Source: an uncultured Ignavibacteriota bacterium | Lineage (GTDB): Bacteria > Bacteroidota > Ignavibacteria > Tepidaquicellales > Tepidaquicellaceae | Reading direction: 5' to 3' | Length of the DNA: 14,264 nucleotides | NCBI GenBank assembly: GCA_937915485.1 | Contig: CALGII010000316.1 | Span: forward strand, 1 to 14,264 | Shown: positions 1 through 7,435 of the stretch, one piece after another | How positions within the stretch are numbered: the stretch's first letter is position 1 | Layout: every line of letters starts with the position of its first letter | The notes under the pieces: model-generated | Told to the model about the DNA's origin: nothing | Seen by the model: the letters and a program-made list of their open reading frames with translations, nothing else | The model's database searches: none | Position numbers and translations under genes: made by a program

Positions 1-4
1 AGGA

Positions 5-31
5 AACCGGCAAATCGAAGATTTGCCGGTT
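5..31 (-). terminator. Strong hairpin downstream of the 282-aa T9SS cargo gene
   Basis: A perfect inverted repeat has arms at 5-16 and 20-31 (12 bp, AACCGGCAAATC) and a 3-base loop (17-19). It begins about 50 bases after the stop codon of the leftward gene ending at 82, so on the minus strand it sits where a terminator or 3'-end stabilising hairpin would. The usual run of T residues after the stem cannot be judged, because only four more bases (reading TCCT on the minus strand) are in the window. It could also serve a gene lying to the left of the window or be one copy of a dispersed palindrome. Confidence 0.45.
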
Positions 32-81
32 ACGTAGGAGAGGGTTTTTATTCTATAAACTACTCTTAATGTCAAATATGA

Positions 82-930
82 TTACTTCAAAAGAACCATC
101 TTCATTACTTTATTGAAATCCTTGGTTTCCATCTTGTAGAAATAAATTCCGCTGGCGTACTTGGACGCGTCGAAACTGGTTTCGTAACTTCCCGCTTCCA
201 TTTCTCCGTCAACAAGCGTGCTTACTTCTCTGCCCGAAATGTCAAACACTCTTATCTTTACGAACGAATTTTTCGGTACGTCATACTTTATGTTCGTTAC
301 GGGATTGAACGGATTCGGATAGTTCTGGAACAGGTTGAAATCCGTCGGAATCGTGTTCAGCGTGATTACTTCAAGAACGATGGGGTCAACGGTCGTGTAC
401 CTTGATGAATCCGTCGCCGTGCCGCCGTACGCGCATTTTAAAGTCGAATCGTAAATAACGGTTACCGGAGTGATCGGCGGATTTCTGAACTTCAGGGTAT
501 CCGCGTAGTTCGGAGTCGTAACGTTATATCTTATCTTGCCGAGAGTGTACGAGCCCGCCGTGAAGCGGTAGAAACCGCTCGTGTTGAACGTAAGAATGTT
601 TAGTCCGATTCCAACGCCAGAGGAAGTGTTTACCGCCGTTGTTGTCATTGCCTGATACCCGTTCGCGTTGCTTATGTTTGTGTTCGCGTTTACCGCAGGA
701 TTGTCGGGATGCGCTGTCAAAGAACCCGTAGGATTCGGGAATGCCGTCACTCTGATATTACAGGAACCCACGCGCCAGGTCTGACCCGCGGGTACGGTTG
801 CTACAACATCATAAGATAAAATTCCCCCCGAAATAGTTCTGTTCGTAAGAGAGAATGATACCTTAACCTGAGCAGGCGAGACGCTTGCCGTTAAGATTAT
901 AAGTAAAATCGCTGCTATAAATTTTTTCAT
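82..930 (-). CDS. Secreted protein with T9SS type A C-terminal sorting domain
   Basis: This 282-residue exported protein probably ends up on the cell surface or is released through the type IX secretion system. Residues 1-20 are a signal peptide (MKK, hydrophobic core, cleavage expected after Ala20 before Gln21). Residues about 22-190 form a beta-rich, Ser/Thr/Asn-rich domain with few charges; it looks like the cohesin-like beta-sandwich found in many T9SS cargo proteins, but the fold is inferred. Residues about 193-282 are a complete T9SS C-terminal domain: it contains NYPNPFNP, then VKIRVFDISGREV, then the YASGIYFYKM segment, and ends in MVLLK. The start is the ATG at 928-930, immediately before the signal peptide; no Shine-Dalgarno sequence precedes it. 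It lies about 100 bases downstream of the 1996-residue surface protein on the same strand, so the two may be co-expressed, although a hairpin separates them. No catalytic motif is visible, so its role is unknown beyond secretion. Confidence 0.9.
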   Translation of the reverse strand: MKKFIAAILLIILTASVSPAQVKVSFSLTNRTISGGILSYDVVATVPAGQTWRVGSCNIRVTAFPNPTGSLTAHPDNPAVNANTNISNANGYQAMTTTAVNTSSGVGIGLNILTFNTSGFYRFTAGSYTLGKIRYNVTTPNYADTLKFRNPPITPVTVIYDSTLKCAYGGTATDSSRYTTVDPIVLEVITLNTIPTDFNLFQNYPNPFNPVTNIKYDVPKNSFVKIRVFDISGREVSTLVDGEMEAGSYETSFDASKYASGIYFYKMETKDFNKVMKMVLLK

Positions 931-986
931 ATTCTTAATATTTAGTTTTATTGTAATTGTTTTTTTCAGTTTGATTCTTTTGCCTG

Positions 987-1018
987 TTTACCCTCCGGAG
1001 AAAATTCCGGAGGGTAAA
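987..1018 (-). terminator. Hairpin after the giant surface-protein gene
   Basis: A perfect 13-bp inverted repeat has arms at 987-999 and 1006-1018 and a 6-base loop. Its core is CCTCCGG/CCGGAGG, so it is GC-rich in an AT-rich spacer. It starts about 12 bases past the stop codon of the leftward 1996-residue gene. On the minus strand a T-run precedes the stem but none follows it, so it is not a textbook intrinsic terminator. It may be a terminator, an attenuator that lowers expression of the next gene (82-930), or an mRNA-stabilising structure. Confidence 0.5.
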
Positions 1019-1030
1019 AACGGCATTAAA

Positions 1031-4000
1031 TTAATTGCTATTTGTATTCTTCTTCCCGTTCTTCTGAGAGTTCTTTATAACGGTTTTTAAATCATTGATG
1101 TCAAGTTTCCTCTTCATCGGCTGCCAATCAACAGACGGTACCGCGATTGTCAATCCGAAGTTTGAAGCGATTATCTGCACGTCAGACGCGTTTACGTCCT
1201 GGTCGCCGTTAAAGTCGCAACTTAAATAACCCTGCGAGCCGAACTGCGTTATGAATATGCCGATGTCAACCGCGTCTATGGAACCGTCCATGTTCGGGTC
1301 GCCGCCGTAGAGCATCCAGGCGCTGCCGAGTTGTTTCATGTTGTTTCCGAACGCCTGTCCCGATGACGTAGTGAAGTCGTAACTCAGGGGCGTTCCCGGC
1401 GTAAATGCCTGCGCCGTTGCGCTCCAGGTTTGCAGATGGTTCCTGTGCTGTATCACGATGTAATAACTTCCGCCCGTCGCGCGGGAGAATGTAATCGCCG
1501 ATGTGCCCGTCGTGCTGAGAACTATTTTCGCGGTATCCACATAAGCGTGAGGAGTCGTCGCGTTGGCGAGATAGACTCTTACCGTGTCGCTCACGTGCGA
1601 TGAGCCGTCCCAGAAACCTTCGAGATATACTTTCAGGTTGAGGGAAAGCGTGGACGCGATTGTAGTGAAGTTGAACCTCGTGCTGAATGCGCCCCAGCCG
1701 GTTTCATTCTTCGCCTTGACTCTCCAGTAGTATTTCGTGCTGTTAGCGAGTCCTGTTAATGATTTCGTAGTGTCCGTAAGCGATGAATCTCTTGTTACAC
1801 CCGTCGTGAAAGTTGAATCCGTGGAGATTTCATACCAGTATTTGCTGATAACATCAATCTCGTCTTTGCCGAATTTCTTTCCTTTAAGAAGGGCCATATC
1901 GGTCTGATCCACTGCTTTGTTCCAAACGCAGGTAAGACTTACCTGTTGTCCGGTCGCTCCGTTAGCGGGAGAGAGTAGAACTACCTGTGTCGGGTTTCCC
2001 ATGGTCTTGAAATTATACGTGCCGCTGAAAGCGCTCCAGCCGCTGATGTTGCCCGTTCTTACTTTCCAGTAGTATTTTGTAAGCGGATTCAGGTTCGTTA
2101 CTAATCTTAACGAATCCGTAATCGTGGAATCGTTCAACAGAACAGTTCCGAAAGTTGAATCGGTCGAGAGAAGCAGATTGTACTTTTCCGCGTAAAGAGC
2201 TTTACTCCAAACGAGAGTAGGACTCAATAATATGCCTGTTGAGTTGCTTGGAGGACTAATAAGCGCCGGAGCTAAAGGAGCCGGAGGAATGAATGTATAT
2301 TCATCCGCGCCTATGTCTGGAGTCGTGGTGCTTCTCGTATTACCGTCTATATCCTGCGTTACCGTCGCGATGTACTGTCCGGCGTTGCTGACCGGTGACG
2401 GAAGAAGAGGATCAATGTGCAGATTTATTGTATCTATGAACTGCGGATAACCCGAAACGCTGTTAACGTCCTTGCCTGTAGCCGTTTGCCAGCCGCTCAA
2501 TGATGTAATCGCGCCTCCGAGGTATCCGAACACGCCCGCTGAATCGGAAACAAAATAGTCATTGTAGTTTATATCGGTATATGCCGTATTCGTTGCAGCA
2601 GAATAAACCGAATAACTTTTATCCGTTGTGCTTATCGTGTTATTGTACGAGTTAACGAAAATATTGTCGCGTATGTTCGCTAATGTTACTCCGCTTGCTA
2701 CATATAAAGCTGCTGAAACAGTCGCGCTCGTATAACCCGCAAATGATCCAAACAGATTGACCGAGTTCGCATACACGTTAACGTTACTCATCGTTCCGTC
2801 AATCGCTATACCGACGTTGTAATAAGTCGCGCTTGCGTCTGATGTGCACTTGATGTCCGAGACAAAGTTGTTTACAACATCAACATTCGCAGGCGATGTC
2901 GAGACCGCGATGTTAATTCCTCTTGCTCCGTATCCGCCCGTATTCGTATTGAGCAGCGTGGATATCTTGTTCTTTGTCACGCTTACACCGGAAGTCGAAC
3001 TGAATACATATATACCGTAAGGCGGAGTAGAATATGCGGTTTTGAGGTTCGATATTATATTTCCCGTAATAGTCACGTTCGCGTTTACAACTGCCGAGGA
3101 AACCGCTATGCCTCTCGGCGCTCCGTAACCGTACACGTCATAAATGGTATTTCCTGATATGGTTGTGTTTACGGTTCCTGTCGCCAGCCATACACCTGTG
3201 ATATTACTCGCGTCCGTGCCGTTGGAATCGTTTCCTAAATAGTTATTCGATACCGTCGCTCCGTCAACGCCCTGTATGTAAATCTGGGTTAATCTGACAG
3301 GTAATAATCTGTCGTTAATATCGTTTCCTGTAATCAAGAGTCCCGAACCGTTACCTGTTGCGATTACCGCGTTGCAATAATAACCCATATATGCCTGTTT
3401 CAAAGCGTTGTTCTGGAATGTAATGTTGTTGAAGTAACCGGCAGCCGACGTTGAGTCTCTAAGGATAACCGCTGAACTGGAAGTAATTCCGTTTATTATT
3501 GTGCTGTTTTTAAGTGTAACGTTAGTTATCGGTGTAGTTCCTACGGATGCAACATAAACCACCGAAGGTGTTGTTGTGCTCGTGTTTTGAATCGTAAGAT
3601 TCCTTGTCGTTCCGCTCGTAGTGTTTGAACCGTCAATAATCACGTTGCTCTCGAGTACTCTAATAATCTGGCTTCCCGGTACAACGCCTGTAATTACAGC
3701 GTTTACGCCGGTGTTAGGTTTAATTGTTAAAGTATTCGTAGTCGTCGTGTGATTAACTTCGTTCGCTATTCTTACGAGTATCGGGAATGTTTCACCCGTC
3801 GAATATAGTGTATCCGTCAGAAGGAATCTCGTCGGACCCGTAACGCCGCGGAGATTGAAATCAGCAACGGCGGCTGTCAGAGTCAGATAAATTCCGTTTA
3901 CGTTCTGAGGATAGTTATAATTCGGATTTTCATTTTTCTTTATGTATAAAGGTCCGTCGTATTTGCTGCCGTTTTCCATCGGCACCCAACTTATTTCTTC

Positions 4001-7000
4001 GACTTCCTTCATTACTTTTCTTCCTTTTGCAATATTCGGTGTGCTCGTTTCATCGGCAATCTTATCCTCTTTTGAAGGCATTTTGTTGACAGGCATATCG
4101 TCAACATACACTTCCTTCATAACTTTCGTAACCACTTTGCTGAAAGATATGTTCCTGCCTGTAATTTTGTTGAATAAAGCTGCGCCGACAGTATAATCAC
4201 CCGAAAGACCTGCCTGCGTTATTACGTAACTGCTCGGTGTAGTCGGAGGAGTAGAAGCCGCCGGCGGATTATACGTAAATCCTGACGCGCCTGCAGCCGG
4301 GAAACAACTTACATTCGGCGGTGTTAATCCATCCTGCGCGCATACATAATAATATACTACGTCGCCAATTATGACACCGCTTCCGAATGTGAATGAATAC
4401 TGATTGCTGCCGAGCGATGTTGCGGTTACCGCGGAGTAAGAACCTGCATTGATTCTCCAGTACAGTACCGGCAATCCCGTTCCTGAAGTGGGAACGCCTG
4501 AAGGGTCTGTAATTGTCGCCGTAAGAGTTCTTGCAGTAGTATTATTAGTCGGAGCAAGCGGAGTGTATACAATGTTCGGTCCGCTGACGTCCTTAGGAAT
4601 ACCTCCGAATTCGTCGGCTCCCATATCGGGTGCTGTCGGCGGATAAGAAGGATTGACTGGATATCCTGAATTCGGATATCTTGCCTGACCGTCAAAGTCG
4701 TCCACTATTGAAACCGGAGTGGAAACGGTTGAACCCGTGCTTTCCAACTGCGATGCTACTGCGGCATTAATCCTCAGGTTGTACGGCTTAGTGCTTACAT
4801 TAATAAACGGCGGATTTTCAGTGACCGAACCTCCGTCTCTCGGCGAGACAAGTATCTTATAATCGCCTAATGTCTGCGCTTTATTTGTGCCGTCAAAGAA
4901 AATAATATTATTCGTGCCGGGAGTACCCGCGTAAAAATCATTGTTGTTTGACAGACTCGAATACGTGCTCAATGAATTCGAACTTCTGTAGAAAGCCGTA
5001 GCATAACCCAAAGTGTCCGTACCGGTCGAAGAATTGTTTACTATAACGTTATTTCTCAATTCCAGTGTCGGTGTCGTAGATGCGTAAAGCGCCGCGGTAC
5101 CGAAATTGTATGTACCTGACAATAGACTGGCTGAATTCAGATAAATGGTATTGTAGTAAACATAATCGGTCGTGCCGCCCGAAATGTACATACCCATAAG
5201 GGCAAGCGAATTGCTTAACGAGTCAACACGTATATCCGAAATGAAATTGTTATAAACGTAGTTTGTTGTACCGCTGGCGATAGTCATTCCGTATCCGTAT
5301 CCCGTGGATGTTCTCAAATCGTAAATGTTATTCTTATATGTGCTTACGGTAGTTCCTCCCGATTGATAATAACCGTAAACACTTCCGCTGATGGATGTCT
5401 GTAATCCATAGACCGTGTTGTTATACGCGGTCTTTGTAACGGCGGTAGATGAATTATAAATTCCGTATAATGACGCGGAGGCAGCGCCTGTTTTGAAATT
5501 ATAAACGGAATTATTGTAGAAATTGAATGTGCCGGTATAAGCCGCGTTCGAAATATAGAATCCGTACAGCGCGCCTGTCGCGCCGTCTCTTTTATATATA
5601 TTTCGTACTACGTTATTGTAGTAGTTGACTGTTGTCGAGTAATAATTGTAAATGTATATCCCGTATGTAGTGCCGGTTGTCGTCAACGTGTCATTCTCCA
5701 TTACGTTGTTGTAAGCGTTAACAATCGCCTGCCCGTAATATATATACATCCCGTAATATGTGCCCGCGCCGATTGTCGACTGCCTTCTTACGTTTCCCCC
5801 CACATAGTTGTTAGAAATGTATTCATAACTTCCTGCTGTGGGCGTCGTGGTGTACGGGTAAATGTAAATACCGTACATCGAACCGGTATTCGTCGTCGTG
5901 CCCTGACCCCATTTGTTGTTCTGGAATTTATTGGAATCAACATACAGGTTCATTGCCGTAGTATAATAAATGTAAAATCCGTAAAGAGCACCTGATGTAA
6001 TCGCAGTTGCGGTCATACCCTGAACGGTGTTTCTTTTGACTATAACAGTATTGTCTGTTCCCGTATATCCGTAGTTGCTTAATGCTATACCGTATGATGA
6101 CGATGTTGTGGTAGCGGTTGTATCCGTTACGGTATTGTTATAAACTATTACGCTTGAGTTCGTGGACGTGGAAAGCATAATACCGTAGTTCGTGGATGTG
6201 CCGCCGGCACCGCCTCCGATGTCGTTGTTGCTGACCGCGAGACTGTCCTGATAAATAGTGTATATACCGTAAGACGTCGTCGAGCCGCCTCCAAACAGGC
6301 GAATCGTGTTCCCTCCGCCCACGCCTATCTGGTTGAAATGGTCATAAAAATCGTATGGCGCGGCAGAGCTGTAGCCGCCCATCCAGATGCCGACATAGCA
6401 GTTTCTTATTGAATTGCTGTAATACTGGTTGCCCGAGTTCGAACCCAATCTGTCGGTAACCGTTAAAGCCGTCGTCGAGGCAGTTGTGTGATTCGCCGAG
6501 TAAATACCGATTGAAGCGGTATTCGTCTTTTGAAGCGTGATACTGCAATTCTTAATAGTATTGTACTGAGAGCCGTTTGTTCCGTCGACTTTCAACAATG
6601 CATAACCCCATTCCATTTGTGTCGTGGTGGTCGTATTCGTTAAGGCGTCCGAAACGTCAATTCCGTTGAACGTGATGTAATCGACACCCGATAACAGGAT
6701 GATGCCGTCCATCGAACCGGTTCCTACTCCGGCCGTTATCAGCGGGTTCGCGCCCGAACCCGATTTCTGGAATACAACCGGGTTTGACGCGGTTCCTGTT
6801 GCCGTTATAACAAGGTTCGACGCTGTTTCCGTGAAACCGGCGGCAACGTTAAAAGTTACGCCGCCAGACCCGACTCCGGATGAGTTGAGCGCGGTTATAG
6901 CAGCTGAAATTGTCGCGTAATCTCCGGGAATCGTCTTAGTCCCCGATAACTGCGCGAATGAATTTTGATAAAAAATACCGGCAAGGAATACCAGTATCAG

Positions 7001-7021
7001 AAGAAAGGAATTTTTTTTCAT
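1031..7021 (-). CDS. Giant secreted beta-helix / FnIII / dockerin-like surface protein
   Basis: This 1996-residue exported protein is probably an adhesin, matrix component or polysaccharide-interacting protein; no catalytic site was recognised. A signal peptide spans residues 1-23 (cleavage SFA|Q). The first parallel beta-helix region spans about 30-800 and ends with the PDMGADEFGG motif. An Ig-like beta domain follows at about 812-920, then a charged linker at about 950-1040. The second beta-helix region is at about 1090-1570 and ends with PDIGADEY. Two fibronectin-III-like repeats lie at about 1577-1672 and 1673-1788, each with a STDSTF...KYYWKV/RV pattern. The C-terminal part (about 1789-1996) has two dockerin-type calcium loops, DPNMDGSIDAVD (about 1907-1918) and DFNGDQDVNASD (about 1936-1947), then a lysine-rich tail. 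Unlike its neighbour it has no recognisable T9SS C-terminal domain. The start is the ATG at 7019-7021, followed by eight A residues. The composition is rich in Ser, Thr, Asn, Gly and Tyr and poor in charge. Family placement is confident; the ligand is unknown. Confidence 0.9.
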   Translation of the reverse strand: MKKNSFLLILVFLAGIFYQNSFAQLSGTKTIPGDYATISAAITALNSSGVGSGGVTFNVAAGFTETASNLVITATGTASNPVVFQKSGSGANPLITAGVGTGSMDGIILLSGVDYITFNGIDVSDALTNTTTTTQMEWGYALLKVDGTNGSQYNTIKNCSITLQKTNTASIGIYSANHTTASTTALTVTDRLGSNSGNQYYSNSIRNCYVGIWMGGYSSAAPYDFYDHFNQIGVGGGNTIRLFGGGSTTSYGIYTIYQDSLAVSNNDIGGGAGGTSTNYGIMLSTSTNSSVIVYNNTVTDTTATTTSSSYGIALSNYGYTGTDNTVIVKRNTVQGMTATAITSGALYGFYIYYTTAMNLYVDSNKFQNNKWGQGTTTNTGSMYGIYIYPYTTTPTAGSYEYISNNYVGGNVRRQSTIGAGTYYGMYIYYGQAIVNAYNNVMENDTLTTTGTTYGIYIYNYYSTTVNYYNNVVRNIYKRDGATGALYGFYISNAAYTGTFNFYNNSVYNFKTGAASASLYGIYNSSTAVTKTAYNNTVYGLQTSISGSVYGYYQSGGTTVSTYKNNIYDLRTSTGYGYGMTIASGTTNYVYNNFISDIRVDSLSNSLALMGMYISGGTTDYVYYNTIYLNSASLLSGTYNFGTAALYASTTPTLELRNNVIVNNSSTGTDTLGYATAFYRSSNSLSTYSSLSNNNDFYAGTPGTNNIIFFDGTNKAQTLGDYKILVSPRDGGSVTENPPFINVSTKPYNLRINAAVASQLESTGSTVSTPVSIVDDFDGQARYPNSGYPVNPSYPPTAPDMGADEFGGIPKDVSGPNIVYTPLAPTNNTTARTLTATITDPSGVPTSGTGLPVLYWRINAGSYSAVTATSLGSNQYSFTFGSGVIIGDVVYYYVCAQDGLTPPNVSCFPAAGASGFTYNPPAASTPPTTPSSYVITQAGLSGDYTVGAALFNKITGRNISFSKVVTKVMKEVYVDDMPVNKMPSKEDKIADETSTPNIAKGRKVMKEVEEISWVPMENGSKYDGPLYIKKNENPNYNYPQNVNGIYLTLTAAVADFNLRGVTGPTRFLLTDTLYSTGETFPILVRIANEVNHTTTTNTLTIKPNTGVNAVITGVVPGSQIIRVLESNVIIDGSNTTSGTTRNLTIQNTSTTTPSVVYVASVGTTPITNVTLKNSTIINGITSSSAVILRDSTSAAGYFNNITFQNNALKQAYMGYYCNAVIATGNGSGLLITGNDINDRLLPVRLTQIYIQGVDGATVSNNYLGNDSNGTDASNITGVWLATGTVNTTISGNTIYDVYGYGAPRGIAVSSAVVNANVTITGNIISNLKTAYSTPPYGIYVFSSTSGVSVTKNKISTLLNTNTGGYGARGINIAVSTSPANVDVVNNFVSDIKCTSDASATYYNVGIAIDGTMSNVNVYANSVNLFGSFAGYTSATVSAALYVASGVTLANIRDNIFVNSYNNTISTTDKSYSVYSAATNTAYTDINYNDYFVSDSAGVFGYLGGAITSLSGWQTATGKDVNSVSGYPQFIDTINLHIDPLLPSPVSNAGQYIATVTQDIDGNTRSTTTPDIGADEYTFIPPAPLAPALISPPSNSTGILLSPTLVWSKALYAEKYNLLLSTDSTFGTVLLNDSTITDSLRLVTNLNPLTKYYWKVRTGNISGWSAFSGTYNFKTMGNPTQVVLLSPANGATGQQVSLTCVWNKAVDQTDMALLKGKKFGKDEIDVISKYWYEISTDSTFTTGVTRDSSLTDTTKSLTGLANSTKYYWRVKAKNETGWGAFSTRFNFTTIASTLSLNLKVYLEGFWDGSSHVSDTVRVYLANATTPHAYVDTAKIVLSTTGTSAITFSRATGGSYYIVIQHRNHLQTWSATAQAFTPGTPLSYDFTTSSGQAFGNNMKQLGSAWMLYGGDPNMDGSIDAVDIGIFITQFGSQGYLSCDFNGDQDVNASDVQIIASNFGLTIAVPSVDWQPMKRKLDINDLKTVIKNSQKNGKKNTNSN
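5288..6271 (-). repeat. Coding repeats: tyrosine-rich beta-helix coils
   Basis: This stretch of the giant gene encodes at least eleven imperfect coils, each marked by Tyr-Gly followed by aromatic or aliphatic residues (for example YGIYIYN, YGFYIYY, YGMYIYY) and an Asn-Asn-containing strand such as YYNNVV. The Tyr-Gly pairs fall at about residues 251, 278, 310, 347, 383, 423, 453, 486, 519, 549 and 575, an average spacing near 32 residues (about 97 bases). The DNA copies have diverged, so the repeat is clear in protein but weak in nucleotides. The regular placement supports a long right-handed parallel beta-helix with stacked tyrosines. Confidence 0.75.
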
Positions 7022-7056
7022 AATACATGAATTAAGTTTTTGGGTATTTTTATATT

Positions 7057-7162
7057 ACTTTCACTTTAACTTACGGGAATACTTTCACTACTACTTACGG
7101 GTAAATAATACTCCTTACTTAATAATATTACTTTCACTTTGACCCGATAATATACTTCACTT
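7057..7162. repeat. Imperfect direct repeats with ~24-base spacing upstream of the giant gene
   Basis: ACTTTCACT occurs at 7057-7065, 7081-7089 and 7130-7138, and a one-base-shorter form ACTTCACT at 7154-7161. The spacings are 24, 49 and 24, meaning a 24-25 base unit with one degenerate copy around 7105-7129. A second element, ACTTACGGG, repeats at 7069-7077 and 7093-7101, again 24 bases apart. The array lies 36-141 bases before the start codon of the leftward gene, so it is in its promoter or 5' untranslated region. It may be a multi-site operator or a decayed tandem duplication. Confidence 0.65.
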
Positions 7163-7184
7163 TCTGCTTTAACTTTCTGTCAGC

Positions 7185-7205
7185 AAGAATACCTTAAATA
7201 TTCTT
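7185..7205. promoter_or_regulatory. Short inverted repeat in the divergent spacer
   Basis: AAGAATA (7185-7191) is matched by TATTCTT (7199-7205) across a 7-base gap. It directly abuts the repeat array and lies about 165 bases upstream of the giant gene. It could be a regulator-binding dyad, but a 7-bp AT-rich dyad can arise by chance. Confidence 0.25.
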
Positions 7206-7361
7206 AAATAAAAATTAACTGGAATGTATCTTGCTGTGATTTATTTCAGGTATTGTAACGGTGTCTTGCATAAAATAAATAATACGGTTATTTTACTTTA
7301 TCTTCAGTAATTAGGGGCGCTGCAAATAACGTTTATATTTATAAGGCGTTTATAAGTGTGT

Positions 7362-7369
7362 TACTTTTG
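7362..7369 (+). promoter_or_regulatory. Possible Bacteroidota-type -7 box for the 462-aa gene
   Basis: TACTTTTG matches the TAnnTTTG consensus of Bacteroidota primary-sigma promoters. It lies 66 bases before the ATG at 7436. No clear TTTG-type -33 box is seen at the expected distance upstream, so support is weak. Confidence 0.3.
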
Positions 7370-7435
7370 AAGGTATGTATCACCCAACATGATTTTACAA
7401 GATAAAAATAAGCGTTTGTAACTTAATCAATTTCG

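Larger units (their letters stand above)
7022..7435. other. Divergent intergenic region (414 bases)
   Basis: This AT-rich spacer separates the leftward giant surface-protein gene from the rightward 462-residue gene and should hold both promoters. The half next to the giant gene contains the direct-repeat array (7057-7162) and a small inverted repeat (7185-7205). The half next to the 462-residue gene contains a TAnnTTTG promoter-like box. No plausible open reading frame, tRNA or mobile element is seen here. Confidence 0.7.

Noticed and set aside
4426..4695. 89-residue minus-strand frame overlapping the giant gene
   Set aside because: It lies inside the 1996-residue coding sequence in another frame, has unnatural composition with no domain, and the overlapping frame has clear protein repeats.
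5288..6271. CRISPR array or tandem DNA satellite in the giant gene
   Set aside because: The repeats are coding, in frame, of variable length and divergent at DNA level, as expected of beta-helix coils.
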